DNA from: an uncultured Muribaculaceae bacterium
GTDB taxonomy: Bacteria > Bacteroidota > Bacteroidia > Bacteroidales > Muribaculaceae
Direction of reading: 5' to 3'
Assembly: GCA_910586995.1 (NCBI GenBank)
Contig: CAJUKZ010000001.1
Location: 62,001 to 126,000 of the forward strand
Length of the DNA stretch: 64,000 bases
Shown: positions 18,382 through 30,800 of the stretch, piece after piece
Layout: each line of letters starts with the position of its first letter
Numbering within the stretch: position 1 is the stretch's first letter
Notes under the pieces: model-generated
The model's input: the letters and a program-made list of their open reading frames with translations, nothing else
What the model was told of the DNA's origin: nothing
The model's database searches: none
Made by a program: the position numbers and the translations under genes

Positions 18382-21300
18382 ATGATGAATAAGAAGATTG
18401 TTCTTGGCATAGCGCTGTCGTGCGGGCTACTTGCAGGTCCGGCAATACCGACGGCTTTTGCAAGCGCCGGAGCACAACAGCAGCAGACTACGGGCAACAT
18501 CTCGACGCTGACCGGAACTGTCGTTGACGAAAACGGCGACCCGGCCGTAGGTGCATCAATTATGGTGAAAGGCCGCAAGCAGGAAGGCACATCGACAAAC
18601 AGCGACGGCCGGTTCAGCCTGCGGATAGCACCCGGCACCACCATCTCCGTATCATACGTGGGATATAAGACGGAAGAATTCAAAGCCGCCAACGGCATGA
18701 CCATACACCTGACACCATCGGCTGAGGTACTCAACGAAGTGGTAGTGACAGCACTCGGTGTCAAGAAAGACAAGAAATCGCTTGGCTATGCGATCGACGA
18801 CATCGACTCAGATGAACTGATGCGCAACAAGACAGCGAACCCGATCAACTCGCTGTCGGGCAAGATAGCCGGCGTGAACATCACACAATCGTCGGGAGCG
18901 GCAGGCTCAGGCGCACAGATTATCCTCCGCGGAGGAACATCAGGTTCGGAGTCGCGCGACAACCAGCCTCTGTTCGTCGTGGACGGCATAATATACGACA
19001 ACTCCTCGAGCGTAGGCGGCGATTCAGCTTTCGACGGCTCTACACGCCAATCGACCACATCGTCCAACCGACTGATGGACATTAACCCCGAGGACATCGA
19101 AAACATGTCGGTGCTGAAAGGCCCCGCCGCCGCTGCCCTCTATGGTTCGCGCGCTGCCAACGGTGTGATCATTATCACCACCAAGAAAGGCAAGTCAGGC
19201 AATGTAGAGGTCAACCTGGCAGCCAAATACACTACTTCCTGGGTGAAAGACGTGCCCAAGATGCAGAACGTATATAAACGCGGTGTGATACGCGACACTT
19301 ATGACGACAACAAGCAGTACACCGGCTCGGTATACGAGACAAACAGCTACAACTCCTGGGGCGAGCGTTTCTCCTCCGGCGACCGTATCTATGGCGATCA
19401 GCTCGAAGACTTCTTCCAGCACGGTGCTATCTGGGACACAAGCGTCAGCATATCAGGTGGAAATGAAAACGGAAATTTCTATCTCTCCGGATCATACTTC
19501 GATCAGGATGGCGTAGTGCCCACCACCGGATACACCAAAAGCACATTCCGCTTCAACGGCGAGCAGAAATGGAAATTCTTCACTTTCGGGGCAAACGCAG
19601 CCTATTCAGAGGCAAGAACCGACAAGACCCTGACGGGTGCAGGTCTTTACAACTCTAACATGAACGGTGCATTGCAGCGAATCTATACATTCGGTGTGAT
19701 GGACGACATGACGCACTACCTCAACGAAGACGGCTCACGCTACCGCATGCGCACCGACATCGAGCCTTGGGAGGAAAGCGACAACCCTTATTGGATCATA
19801 AACCGCAACAAGCTCAACGACAAGACCGTGCGCTTCACAGGTAGCTTCAACGTGAAAGCAGACCTCACCGACTGGTGGTGGATCAACTTCCGCGCTGGTG
19901 TCGACAACTACACTATGGACAACAACAAACGTATCGGCGCTGGCGGTGTAACCAAGGACCTATGGCAGGACGGTATGCTCAGCGAGAACACCTCACGCTA
20001 CCAGTACGTGACCACCAACTTCATGACCAACTTCGCAAAGACTTTCGGCGACTTCGGTTTCAACCTCCTTCTGGGTACATCGACCGACAATACCACCACT
20101 AAGCAGACCGGACTTATGGGCTACCGCTTCAAAGTGCCCGACTTCTACAGCTTCGACAATGTGGCAGACGCCGACAAGACCTTCCGTTCGCACCGCACCA
20201 CAAAACGCCTCGTGGGCGTCTATGGCGAATTCCGCGCCGACTGGCGCAACACGGTATTCCTGACCGTGACCGGACGCAACGACTGGACCTCAACACTCCC
20301 CAAAAGCAACCGCAGCTACTTCTACCCCTCCGTGAGCGGTGCTATAGTATTCACACAGTTCCTCCAGGACAAAGGATGGATGACTGCCGACAGCCCTCTG
20401 TCGTTCGGTAAGATCCGCGCATCCTGGGCCAAGGTCGGAAAAGACACATCTCCCTACGAGACAGCCACCACACTGTGGCCCGTCGGCACTTTCCTCGAAG
20501 GTATGACCGGCATAGGAAACTTCTGGGAGAGCGGAAACCCGTATCTCAAACCCGAGATGACAAAATCGACGGAAGTAGGCGTGGAACTCAGATTCTTCCG
20601 CAACCGCCTGCGCCTCGACTACGCATACTATACCAATGACTCATACAACCAGATAATGTCGCCCCGCGGATCGTTCGCCACAGGCTACATCCTGAGGTCG
20701 GCCAACATAGGCAACGTGCTCAACAAGGGTATGGAACTGTCAATCTCCGGCACTCCGATCGACACACGCGACTGGACCTGGGAGACAGGCATCAACATGG
20801 CCGGCAACCGCGGACGCCTCGAAGGCCTCATGGACGGACAGAACGTAATGTACGTGACCGACGTGCAGTACTCCAACGCCCAAGCCGCCTCGTTCAACAA
20901 CGGCAACTTCATGGCCATAGCAGGCTACAAGTACCTGCGTGTCCCCGACACCTATATCGACGCAAACGGTGTGGAGCAAAGGACAATGATGACAGTAACC
21001 AATCCCGACGGAACCACATCGCTCAAACCCGCAGGTGGCCAGCTTATACTTGACGCAAACGGAATGCCACAGCGCGACAAATCCGAAGAAAAATTCAACA
21101 TGGGCAACCGAGAGCCTAAATTCTATGGCGGATGGAACAACGTACTGCGCTTCAAGAACTTCACATTTAGCATGCTCTGGGAATTCAGCGTAGGCGGATC
21201 CGTATTCAACGGCACAGCAATGGCTATGGACCAGGCAGGTACAAGCGTATTCACTGCAAATGCGCGCCGCAATGGTATCACCATCGCCGGTGTCTCCGGC

Positions 21301-21711
21301 ACTCCAGACGCCAACGGCAACTATGTATTCTCATCCACAGATTATAAGGAAGACGGCGTGTACAACGTGGGCGGTGTCATGACCTCCGGACACAACGTAA
21401 TCGCCAATTACTTCCAGAACACGTATATCCTCGACCACTCGCACTACATCACCAAAGTGAACTCGCTCCGTCTGCGCAGCATCTCGCTGAGCTATGAGCT
21501 TCCCACCACTCTGCTTGCCAAGACAAAGGCAATCAAACGCGCAGTGGTCACAGCAAGCGCAACCAACCTGCTGCTGTTCACCAACTACAACGGAGACCCT
21601 GAAGTGGCTGCATCAGGAGCAGGAGCAGGCGGTAGCTCATCGGTTGGCTTCGAATCCTGCGGCGTACCGTCCACAGCCACTTTCTCTTTCGGCGTTAATC
21701 TCACATTCTAA
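18382..21711 (+). CDS. SusC/RagA-family TonB-dependent outer-membrane transporter
   Basis: A 1109-residue outer-membrane channel that imports ligands delivered by its SusD partner, powered by TonB. A signal peptide (about 1-28) is followed by the SusC-specific carboxypeptidase-regulatory-like domain (LTGTVVDENGDPAVGASIMVKG to about residue 115), a TonB-box/plug start at NEVVVTALGVKKDKKSLGYA, the plug motifs VNITQSSGAAGSGAQIILRG and NGVIIITTKKGK, and a long beta-barrel ending in the aromatic C-terminus FSFGVNLTF. Its partner follows after 20 bp. There are no carbohydrate-active enzymes or sigma/anti-sigma genes next to it, so the substrate cannot be inferred. Confidence 0.95.
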   Translation: MMNKKIVLGIALSCGLLAGPAIPTAFASAGAQQQQTTGNISTLTGTVVDENGDPAVGASIMVKGRKQEGTSTNSDGRFSLRIAPGTTISVSYVGYKTEEFKAANGMTIHLTPSAEVLNEVVVTALGVKKDKKSLGYAIDDIDSDELMRNKTANPINSLSGKIAGVNITQSSGAAGSGAQIILRGGTSGSESRDNQPLFVVDGIIYDNSSSVGGDSAFDGSTRQSTTSSNRLMDINPEDIENMSVLKGPAAAALYGSRAANGVIIITTKKGKSGNVEVNLAAKYTTSWVKDVPKMQNVYKRGVIRDTYDDNKQYTGSVYETNSYNSWGERFSSGDRIYGDQLEDFFQHGAIWDTSVSISGGNENGNFYLSGSYFDQDGVVPTTGYTKSTFRFNGEQKWKFFTFGANAAYSEARTDKTLTGAGLYNSNMNGALQRIYTFGVMDDMTHYLNEDGSRYRMRTDIEPWEESDNPYWIINRNKLNDKTVRFTGSFNVKADLTDWWWINFRAGVDNYTMDNNKRIGAGGVTKDLWQDGMLSENTSRYQYVTTNFMTNFAKTFGDFGFNLLLGTSTDNTTTKQTGLMGYRFKVPDFYSFDNVADADKTFRSHRTTKRLVGVYGEFRADWRNTVFLTVTGRNDWTSTLPKSNRSYFYPSVSGAIVFTQFLQDKGWMTADSPLSFGKIRASWAKVGKDTSPYETATTLWPVGTFLEGMTGIGNFWESGNPYLKPEMTKSTEVGVELRFFRNRLRLDYAYYTNDSYNQIMSPRGSFATGYILRSANIGNVLNKGMELSISGTPIDTRDWTWETGINMAGNRGRLEGLMDGQNVMYVTDVQYSNAQAASFNNGNFMAIAGYKYLRVPDTYIDANGVEQRTMMTVTNPDGTTSLKPAGGQLILDANGMPQRDKSEEKFNMGNREPKFYGGWNNVLRFKNFTFSMLWEFSVGGSVFNGTAMAMDQAGTSVFTANARRNGITIAGVSGTPDANGNYVFSSTDYKEDGVYNVGGVMTSGHNVIANYFQNTYILDHSHYITKVNSLRLRSISLSYELPTTLLAKTKAIKRAVVTASATNLLLFTNYNGDPEVAASGAGAGGSSSVGFESCGVPSTATFSFGVNLTF

Positions 21712-21731
21712 CCCCACTCCTCAGCATCTAC

Positions 21732-23588
21732 ATGAATATGAAACTCTTAAAGACATTGATAATATCGGCTGCGGCAACCATGTCGCTCACATCGTGCAGC
21801 GACTGGCTTGACGTAAACGACGATCCCAATACTCCCACCGAAGGCGCTGCACCCTACTACTATCGCCTCGCCTACATGGAATTTTACACCAACCATGCCT
21901 ACATGATGGCGGCGATGGCGGCCAACCTCACAACCGGCGACTGGGCCAACAACGCCCCCACCGGTAATCAGGGTAAACTCAGCAAATGGCACGTAGTGAA
22001 CTGGCGCTCCAACAACGTCCTGCAATGGACTTACAACGGGGCCGGCCCGAACATCAATCCCACCATCGAATCAGCGACCGAAGCCGGCGCATGGCACTAC
22101 GTGGGTGCGACATATCTTATAAAGGCATACAACTTCATGCTGCTCAACGACGTGTTCGGTGAAGTGCCCTACAGCGACGCCTTCACAGAAAACGGTAATC
22201 CGCGCTATGACACCGCCAAGCAGGTGTATCAGGGTGTGCTCGACGATCTGGACCGTGCCATTGAATTCCTCTCCCGCCAGCAGGAAGTAGGTGCATATCC
22301 CCTCAGCGCCAACGACTATTGGGCGCTCGGCAACGTGAACACCTGGATCAAGACAGCATACCTGCTGAAAGCGCGCATGCTCAATAAGCTCATCAAGAAA
22401 GGCGAAGGCTCGTATACAGACTATAAATGGGATGCCAACGAAATACTCGCCTGCCTCGACAAAGCCCAGATCAGCAATGCCGACAACATGATCATCAACC
22501 ACACCGACGAGAAAGGTTCTACCACCGATAACCTCAACTGGAACGAACAGGTTCTGTACTCTCCGCTATATTCGGTGATGGGTATGAACAACAACTATTT
22601 CATCACCCAGTTCGCAGTCGACAACCTGACCGATTTCGGAGGCTACGGAGTAGAAGACCCACGTGCCGACAAGATCATACCCTGGGCACGCTCGCAAAAA
22701 ACGCTCGCATCTCCCGAAGGTCTCAAATGGAGCGAGGACGGACTCTGGCGTCGCTCGGTGGGACTCGATATGAACACCAACTTCCGCCTCACAGGCGCGA
22801 ACCGTCCCAACCAAACAAAATGGGATGGTGGACGATTCTCGACCAACGCTCCTGACCTTGCAGCCGACACAATCTATGTCCATGAAAAGTCCGGCTCAAA
22901 GGGCTACTTAGGCGCTACCAGCCTGCTGTGGTTTACCGACGGACAGAAAGGCAAGGGCGATGACCGCAGCGCCACATCCGGAACATTCCATACACGCGCA
23001 TCCTCGCAGAGCTATATCGCGACATATGCTGAAGCATGCTTCATCCGCGCCGAAGTGCTGATGCGCCGTGGCGACCGCACGGGAGCTTTCAACGCATACC
23101 GCGACGGCATCAAGGCTCATATCGAGATGATGGATGCAAAACTGCGCACATGGGTAGCCGAAGACCCGTCATTGGCCTCGTGCCCGTCGTTCAAACCCAT
23201 CGAAGCTGCCGAGATAGACAATTTCATCAATAACGGTATAGGATCGGAAGCCGACATCAATCTGGCAAAGATCATGACTCAGAAGCACATAGCTATGATG
23301 TTCTCGATCGAACAATGGAACGATATGCGCCGCTACGACTTCGACCCGCAGATCTTCCTCAACTATCATGTGCCGTTCGAATACTTCACCGACGCCAACG
23401 CACAGCAGGTGATCCCTATGGGCAAGCAGCCAAGGCGCTGGCCTTACAACGACAAAGAGCCGATGTACAACCTCGACAACCTGAACGCAATCGGTCGCGA
23501 GGTCGAAGGCTCGACAAAGTCCGACGGATGGTATGCCGAACTGGACATGCCTTCGATCCCGATCTGGTGGGACTCTGATCAGCCTTAA
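21732..23588 (+). CDS. SusD/RagB-family lipoprotein (SusD-like_2 type)
   Basis: A 618-residue surface lipoprotein acting as the lid and ligand-binding partner of the SusC channel. The lipobox is LTSC (Cys22), followed by DWLDVNDDPNTPT, the typical mature start. TPR-like helices include YLIKAYNFMLLNDVFGEVPYSDAF and the C-terminal QKHIAMMFSIEQWNDMRRYDF motif. Segment order and length fit the SusD-like_2 branch. A second in-frame Met two codons later (21738) is an equally good start. A hairpin follows the stop, so susC-susD is a two-gene unit. Confidence 0.93.
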   Translation: MNMKLLKTLIISAAATMSLTSCSDWLDVNDDPNTPTEGAAPYYYRLAYMEFYTNHAYMMAAMAANLTTGDWANNAPTGNQGKLSKWHVVNWRSNNVLQWTYNGAGPNINPTIESATEAGAWHYVGATYLIKAYNFMLLNDVFGEVPYSDAFTENGNPRYDTAKQVYQGVLDDLDRAIEFLSRQQEVGAYPLSANDYWALGNVNTWIKTAYLLKARMLNKLIKKGEGSYTDYKWDANEILACLDKAQISNADNMIINHTDEKGSTTDNLNWNEQVLYSPLYSVMGMNNNYFITQFAVDNLTDFGGYGVEDPRADKIIPWARSQKTLASPEGLKWSEDGLWRRSVGLDMNTNFRLTGANRPNQTKWDGGRFSTNAPDLAADTIYVHEKSGSKGYLGATSLLWFTDGQKGKGDDRSATSGTFHTRASSQSYIATYAEACFIRAEVLMRRGDRTGAFNAYRDGIKAHIEMMDAKLRTWVAEDPSLASCPSFKPIEAAEIDNFINNGIGSEADINLAKIMTQKHIAMMFSIEQWNDMRRYDFDPQIFLNYHVPFEYFTDANAQQVIPMGKQPRRWPYNDKEPMYNLDNLNAIGREVEGSTKSDGWYAELDMPSIPIWWDSDQP

Positions 23589-23615
23589 AAACCTTCTTAA
23601 TATAACTCCATCTTC

Positions 23616-23663
23616 AATGCCGTCAGGCCCGCGATATACACACTATCGCAGCCTGACGGCATT
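23616..23663 (+). terminator. Hairpin after the SusD gene
   Basis: aatgccgtcaggc pairs with gcctgacggcatt (13 bp), and an inner gcgata/tatcgc stem extends it. No strong T run follows, so it may be a processing or Rho-type end. Confidence 0.65.
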
Positions 23664-23759
23664 GTGATTATGATTAGAGAAGACTTTCGCATAAAACATT
23701 GCAATTTGATTTATTAATTCAAAAATTATGCGTATATTGTCAGCGAAAAGAATCACATC

Positions 23760-24803
23760 GTGCCTGTCATCAATCAATTTCTAATATCAGCCATCGCATT
23801 AAGCGCATCCATTTGGATGCCTGCGGATAAGGACTGTGTCTCTTATTCGCTGTTGAATTGCGGCAATACCGGCGATATATCGGCGGACGATGGTGTATGG
23901 GATTTCAGCCATCTCGACAAATCAGGCATGTGCAGGGCTATGTACAGATGCGTGGAAGATTCTGTGGTCTACGAGTTTTTTGATGATTATCGTACTGATT
24001 TCGTGCTGCGCGATTCCGCTCTGATGCTTTCATGCCGGGAAACCGCCGACACTCGCAGGGTATATAGCCCCGAGATTCCGATTCTTCCTACAGGGGCTGA
24101 ACCGCAACTGACCGTGGAGGAAATCAAGAGCAGGTGGATGAGTGAATATTACATCTCGAAATCCACTGCGACAATAAAACTTCCCGAAGCGGGTAAATTG
24201 ATATTTGAACCGGGCGATACCATTTGCCCTGTGATAATGATAGAGCAGCAGATTGAATCTTCTTACTTAGGCGCGAATGCTGACGGTACTGTTCCTGACA
24301 GTGCGGCTGTGACCGGAACAGAATGCAGACGCGAGCTGAGATGGTACACGTTTACCAATCGTTACCCTGTGGCAAGAATGATTCAATATACAGTGAATGG
24401 CTCGACTGATACGCGGTTGTATGTGTGCCCGCCCGACTGTCAATCCGAGATCGACTTTAAGCCTACAGTTCAGGCTATGAATTTGGCAGACCGCATAGCC
24501 TCACTTATTGAGAATGAGCCTAGCGACAGTATGGTTAACGGTGGTGTTCTGAACGCGGAAATCAATATCGGATACTCTGATTCTTCGATTGATATCACCG
24601 TCAAGAACGTGGAGGAGACGACGATCTCGGTACTTCTGACAGATGTGCCGGGGAGAGTGTTCGGCTACCGACATGATGTGCCTGTAGCATCTGATGGCGG
24701 TTGCGATATTTCGCTTAACCGTATAGGACTGCCCCCCGGACAATATCTGCTGTATTTCTCGGCCGGTGACAAAAGCCGATGTGAGAAGATTTTTCTGCCT
24801 TAG
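23760..24803 (+). CDS. Exported protein with T9SS-type C-terminal domain, upstream of RHS gene
   Basis: A 347-residue protein of unknown function. The start is a GTG followed by a signal-peptide-like stretch (INQFLISAIALSASIWMPA); an ATG at 23728 is out of frame and stops after 18 codons. The middle shows no family I can name. The last 70 residues (TISVLLTDVPGRVFGYRH, then LNRIGLPPGQYLLYF) look like a type A Por/T9SS sorting domain. It lies 22 bp before the RHS gene in the same direction, so it may be a surface or secretion partner of the RHS protein. That link is inference from position. Confidence 0.7.
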   Translation: MPVINQFLISAIALSASIWMPADKDCVSYSLLNCGNTGDISADDGVWDFSHLDKSGMCRAMYRCVEDSVVYEFFDDYRTDFVLRDSALMLSCRETADTRRVYSPEIPILPTGAEPQLTVEEIKSRWMSEYYISKSTATIKLPEAGKLIFEPGDTICPVIMIEQQIESSYLGANADGTVPDSAAVTGTECRRELRWYTFTNRYPVARMIQYTVNGSTDTRLYVCPPDCQSEIDFKPTVQAMNLADRIASLIENEPSDSMVNGGVLNAEINIGYSDSSIDITVKNVEETTISVLLTDVPGRVFGYRHDVPVASDGGCDISLNRIGLPPGQYLLYFSAGDKSRCEKIFLP

Positions 24804-24825
24804 ACAACCATAAGACCAAACCAAC

Positions 24826-27800
24826 ATGCGCCTTTCTCCCAAATATACGGTATTGTCACTGCTGATGCTCGCGGCTGTGCCGGTGAGTGCGGAGGATGGT
24901 GTGGACTTCACACAGGCCGCTGCCCTGAGAGACCCTGTGGCATTGCCGTCGCCCGAAGTAGCCACGTATGGTAAGTATGCCGATGATCAGATGTCGCCTG
25001 CCACAGGTGCGGGAACTCTGTCGATGCCTCTGTATACCATAGCATGTGGCAATCTGAGCATTCCCATATCCTTGAGTTACGGTCTCCGCGGCTACAAGGC
25101 TGATGAAGCTTCGGGATGGATCGGAATGGGCTGGAGTCTGAATGCCGGTGGCAGTATATGCCGGCGTGTGGTCGGTCTGCCGGACGAAAATGACGACTTC
25201 AATATACAGAGTTGCAGAACGTTGACCGATATAGAAGCTCCAGAATATTTCAAGAATCTGATGACCGGCAAGACCGACAGTTCACGCGATATCTATTCAT
25301 ACAGCGTGGCCGGACATTCGGGTACTTTTCTGCTGACCAAGGATGATGGTGTATATAAAGTGATCCAATTGCCCAAGCAGCAGGTGGATATACAATGCAT
25401 TGAGGCTGCCGACGGGAACTTTGATTTCAAAATAGTGGCCTCGGACGGAAGCGTGTATATTTTTGACGTACGCGAAGAAAGCGACTTCTTGAGTCAGGCT
25501 GATTCTTACAACAGTACTTCGGCAGACTATGGCTACACAGCAGTGACGACCTGGCATCTGAGCCGGATGAGCAGTCCGCAAGGCGAGGAGACTGTGGACT
25601 TCGAATACGCCGACGCACCGCAATGGACCAAGACCCACGATTCGGGTGGCATCTCTACGACACTGTCGTCCACCAACGGCATTTTGTGGGAAGGCATGCC
25701 CAAAAATCTGTCGCCAAGACTCGGCGGAAGCCGTACCACGTATATAAACCAACGGGTACTACGCAGGATAAAGACCCGCACAGCCACGGTAGAGTTTGGG
25801 ATCAGCAGCCTCAAGGATGTGCCTACCGGTTTCGATGGCTCGCCGGTATGTATAAGCGGAATGACGGTATATTCGCCCGATGGAGCGGAAGTCAGGACTG
25901 CGGAATTCACCTCAGCTCTGAACCACGGACGTCTGTTTCTCAACAGCGTGGACATTCGCAGTGGGGAGGTATCCCTCGAGCACCGCGACTTCTCTTACCA
26001 CCACCTCGGGGCGTCGAGATGCGGCGATCTGTTCGGATACGCCAACTGCTACTTCTTCAATGACAACCAATACCGGAGCATACTGCTTCAAGATGGCAAT
26101 ATAAACCCGCGCAGGTTGCCGGATGCAACATTTGTCACCGATGGAGCCATGTCGGGGTGGAGCAGTTCGATGGGAATATCCGTGAAATATGAATACGAAC
26201 AGTCCACAGTCCCTTACCGTGGCGACAAGACGGCAGCTATAGGGCTGCGTATCAGAAGCATTATTACGACCGATAAGGTCAGCGGCCGACAGCGCATACG
26301 CACATTCGGATACTCCGATCCTGTGTGCAGCATCTCCCTGGAGGAAATCGGGATGGAATTCTTCGCGGCCCTCTCCGGATCGTTGCTGGTGGATCTGGCG
26401 GGATATGAAAACTATACCCTGACGCTGACATTATCAGGCCGATCGCGCTCGGCAGGCCACGCCTTCGAGAATGCCAATATTTATTATGGCAATGTGACCG
26501 AGACTATATCGGGCAGCGGAATGGATACTCCGCTACGCACTGTCTACGAGTTCGACACGCCGAGGTGCAGGCTCGTCAGAGGCCTCGGAGCAAACTATGG
26601 TCCAACCTCTGGCAGCAGCAAACGGCGCGTCAGAAGCAACGGTGGCGAGCAATGGTATTACTCCAACGTCGGGAATCTTAATCTGCAATTGATGTCTGTG
26701 CCGCCACTCAACACTTACTTCGTGGAAAACTACATGGAAAAAGCCCCGATAGTCTGCAAGACCGTGTACAGATGCGATTCGGACGGCAAATACATTCCCG
26801 AGGCGGTCGAGAGGTATTCATACAAGATGTTCGATGAGCAGACTCTGCACACGGGCATAAACTATGAGATTCTGATCCGGCAGAACGCCAACCGTATGGG
26901 CGGGTATGATTTCAAGAGCAAGGACGATTTCTGCATCAACGACATCATGACCACCTCGGCCAGAGTGATCTGCGACTCAGTGACCACTGTACGCTACTTC
27001 GATGGAGGCGATTCGACTACTACTGTGGTCCTGAATCATTTCGGGCGTATCAGCCGGGAACTGCTGTCCGGAATGAAGCCTTATCATAAATCCAAACATC
27101 CGATTCTCGTGTATCCTATGGTCAAAAATGCCGTGGTAGTGGATTCGTCGGAGATTATGCCCTGGCCCGGTGAGGTGCTGTTTGCCTACGGCCGGGACGA
27201 AGGTGCTGAGATGATCCCCACCGCCACTACCACAACAACGGGTTCGCGGAAGATATACCGGCGCACTGTCACCTCGCACGAAAAGAGCATCAATCCTTCA
27301 GGAGCGAAACCGCAGATGGCGGCAATGCTGCCGGTAGAGGAGATGTGGGTGGTCGATGATACCGACACGCTCCGTCGCGAATTCAGCTACAGTCAGGCCA
27401 ATGGTATCTGGCGGACGCAGCGGTTGTCGGTACGTTATGGCGCGAATCCTCCGGCCGACGAAATTCTGTTCGGCGGATATGATGCTTCGGGACATCCGCT
27501 ATCGGTGCGCCGACGCGGACAGCCGGAGACTGCCTACAGTTGGATCGGCGATATGCTCTCGTCGCATAGCATAGCCGGCACACGTCTGGAGTGGAACTAC
27601 AGCAGCATACCCCTTGTGGGATATACCGGCATACGCACTCCCGACGGAGCGGAGATGCGCTATAGCTATGAGGGCGGGCGTCTCGCACAGGAAACACGTG
27701 CCGACGGCACTGTGCTCAAAAAGTATGAATACAGTCTCTATACCGACACTCATCCCCGCAACGAGATCACCACAAGTGTGCTTGCGGGCGAGGATTTCTC

Positions 27801-30800
27801 AGCGATGGCTGAAACCACCATAGTATACGACGGATTTGGCGATGAGATTGCCGGCATAGAACGAGATGCCGGAGGGGATGGAGTGGATATAACGACATAT
27901 ACGGAATACGATGCCGTAGGCCGTCAGGTGCGCAAATGGATGCCACTCCCGACGAGCGGCGGCAATCTGCCATCAGTTGATGGTCTTATGTCTTTGGCCA
28001 AAAGCTACTACGACGATGAAACGGCCTATGCTTCCACAGACTACCTCGGACGTCCGGGCACAAATACTATGGCCGTGACTCAGCCCGGAGCACTGATGCA
28101 GGATTATCCGGCCACGACTTCCTTACGGCTCAACGATGCGGGCAAGTCTCTGTACAACTGTCTGAGATACAGCGTAAGCGGCGACAGACTTACTTGCCAC
28201 GGACCATACGGCAAGGGTGAACTTACTGTATCGGTCGAACTCGACCCGGAAAAGCATATCTCGCTCGTGTTCACGGATATGCTCGGACACAAGGTGCTCG
28301 AGCGCAAGTGCACCGGCAATGTATATTCGCCCGATGAGATAGCAGATACATACTTTGTCAACGATGCTTTCGGCACTCCGATTGTGGTGCTGCAACCTAT
28401 GGCACAGACGACCGGATTGGGTAAGCCGGGAGATTTCAGCCTATCATCGTCGGCGGACATCTCGCGTTATGCCTTTGTCTATGTCTATGACGGACGCCGT
28501 CAGTTGCGCTCAGTCAGAGTACCCGGATGCGATGCTGTGGAGACGATGTACGATGCCGATGGCAGGCCGGTATTCTCACGCGACGGCAATCTGCGAGCGC
28601 AGGGCAAACGCCGCTACATGCGCTACGACCGGGCAGGCAGAGTGCATGAGGAGGGTATATGCGACGATGTCGTGGATGAATCGCTGTGGCTCGCCGCCGA
28701 AGCTGCCGATACATCCGGCATAGCCAATGCGTATGTGCTCAAGAGTTATTACTACGACAGCTATGATGCTGTTCCGGACGAGTCGGTGATGGCATCAGCT
28801 CCTGCGGACTATAACGGCAGTCCGTTGGGGCTTCTCACGGCCACACGCACGGCGGTGTTCACATCCGACAGTGTTTTTTCCGGCAAATACAACCTTGCTG
28901 TGAATTTTTACGACAGCGACGGTAATATTATGCGCTATAAGCTTGTGGATTACGGGAATAATGTCTACCTTTCGGACATGGATTACACTCGGGCGGGGCA
29001 GTTGATCGGTGTGAGCGATGAGGCTCACGTGGGCGGGCGGATTTTCTCCGGCGGATACCGCTCTGCGCTCGACCGCTTCGGGCGTACTGCCGCAGTGACA
29101 GCCGGATATGGCGAGGGCGACAGGGTGATGGCTGCTGCGTATGGCTACAATCCTGTGGGCTTGCTTTCTTCGATCTCCCTGCCGGGACTGTGCGAGGAGC
29201 GCGCCTACAATCTGCGCGGACAACCGGCGGCAATATCATCTCCGGTATATGAGGAGATTCTAAGATATGAGGACGGCATACAGACGCCGACAGTCACCGG
29301 CAGGACCTCCGAGCGCGAGTTCCGCCTCTACGGCGATCTACGGCGCAGCTACCACTACTCCTACGATGGTCTGGGCAGGCTGGCAATGGCCAACTCCCAC
29401 GACGAACAGGCTCATTCCTGGGGACGCTTTGCACTGGAGCGGGAATTTGACCTCAACAGCAATATCGTGCGCCTGACACGCTCTGGTGTCTTCGCTCGGG
29501 GTGTGTATGATATGGTCGACAATATATCCATAGGCTACGACGGCAACCAATTGTGCTCGTTGCGGGATGATGCGGAGACCGTGCCACTGGAGTCGTCGCT
29601 CGACATCCCGATGGCCGACTGTGCCGACAGCAGCTTCGGATATGATGCCAACGGCAACCTGACTTCCGACCCCTCGCGCGGGATTACCCACATAGAATAC
29701 TCCCCGGCTGGACGACCGCTGAGGATAAGTCTCGCCGACGGTTCGGGAATCGAATATGTGCACGACGCCGACGGTACACGACTCGAGGAGATTGTCTCGA
29801 AGCCGGAATATATCAAGACCCGCCACAGCTACCGCGGGGCGTTCGAGTTTGAGGACGACGCGCCCGTGCGCTACAACGTACCCACAGGATACTTCGATTC
29901 CGACGGTACTCTCTACAGCTACACCAAGGACTTTCAAGGCAATGTGGTGGCCGTGACGAGTGCCGACTCAGCCGGATCGTTCAATATACATCAGCTCACG
30001 GCCTACTACCCCGACGGTATGCCATATCCGCAGGAAGCGCTGATAAACTACGGTGTAAAGCCCGTGCTGCTGCTCGGGCGCTCCAACCGCTACAAATACT
30101 CCGCAAAAGAACTCACAACCTCAGGCGGCGCAAACTTCTACGACTTCGAAGCCCGAAACCTCGCAATTGGTCTCGGTATATTCGACAGCCCGGACCGTAA
30201 AGCGGTGGACTACCCCAGCCTATCCCCCTACAGCTACTGCGCCGCAGATCCGGTGAACTTCGTCGATCCAACAGGGGAAAGCGGAGAGGCTGTGTACGAC
30301 TTCGAAAATATGAAGATTACAGTTTATTCGCATTTTTATATGTATGGACGGGACCTCAATGATTACACTGCAACCAGGATTATAAATTCAATTTCAGATA
30401 TATGGAATACCGATATATCATTATTTGGTTATTCTGTAGAATTTGTTTTGACATATGAAATAGTTGACTCATACGAAACTGCATTTGAAATAGCATCAAA
30501 GAATACATCTCCAAAAAACAATTTTGCATGTGTCGATCATACAGATAGAGACGAGCACAATGTAAGTTGGAGTGGAAAAAAAGAACACGAACATGGAACA
30601 AATGTAATGTATTTCGATACAAATGAAATAGGTTTTTACACACCCTATGCACATGAATACGGGCACGGCCTCGGATTGGAACACGAAAAAATGCACAAAA
30701 ATATAATGACTCCCAAAGGAGAGAAAATATTAAGAGGTGACCAAACATACCGTGAATTAGTAATTCATGATAGAGAAGTATGGTCTCAGCACTTACATAT

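Noticed and set aside
18382..23588. SusC/SusD pair as a polysaccharide utilisation locus
   Set aside because: No glycoside hydrolase, lyase, sulfatase or sensor gene adjoins it, so only a SusCD importer of unknown substrate is supported.
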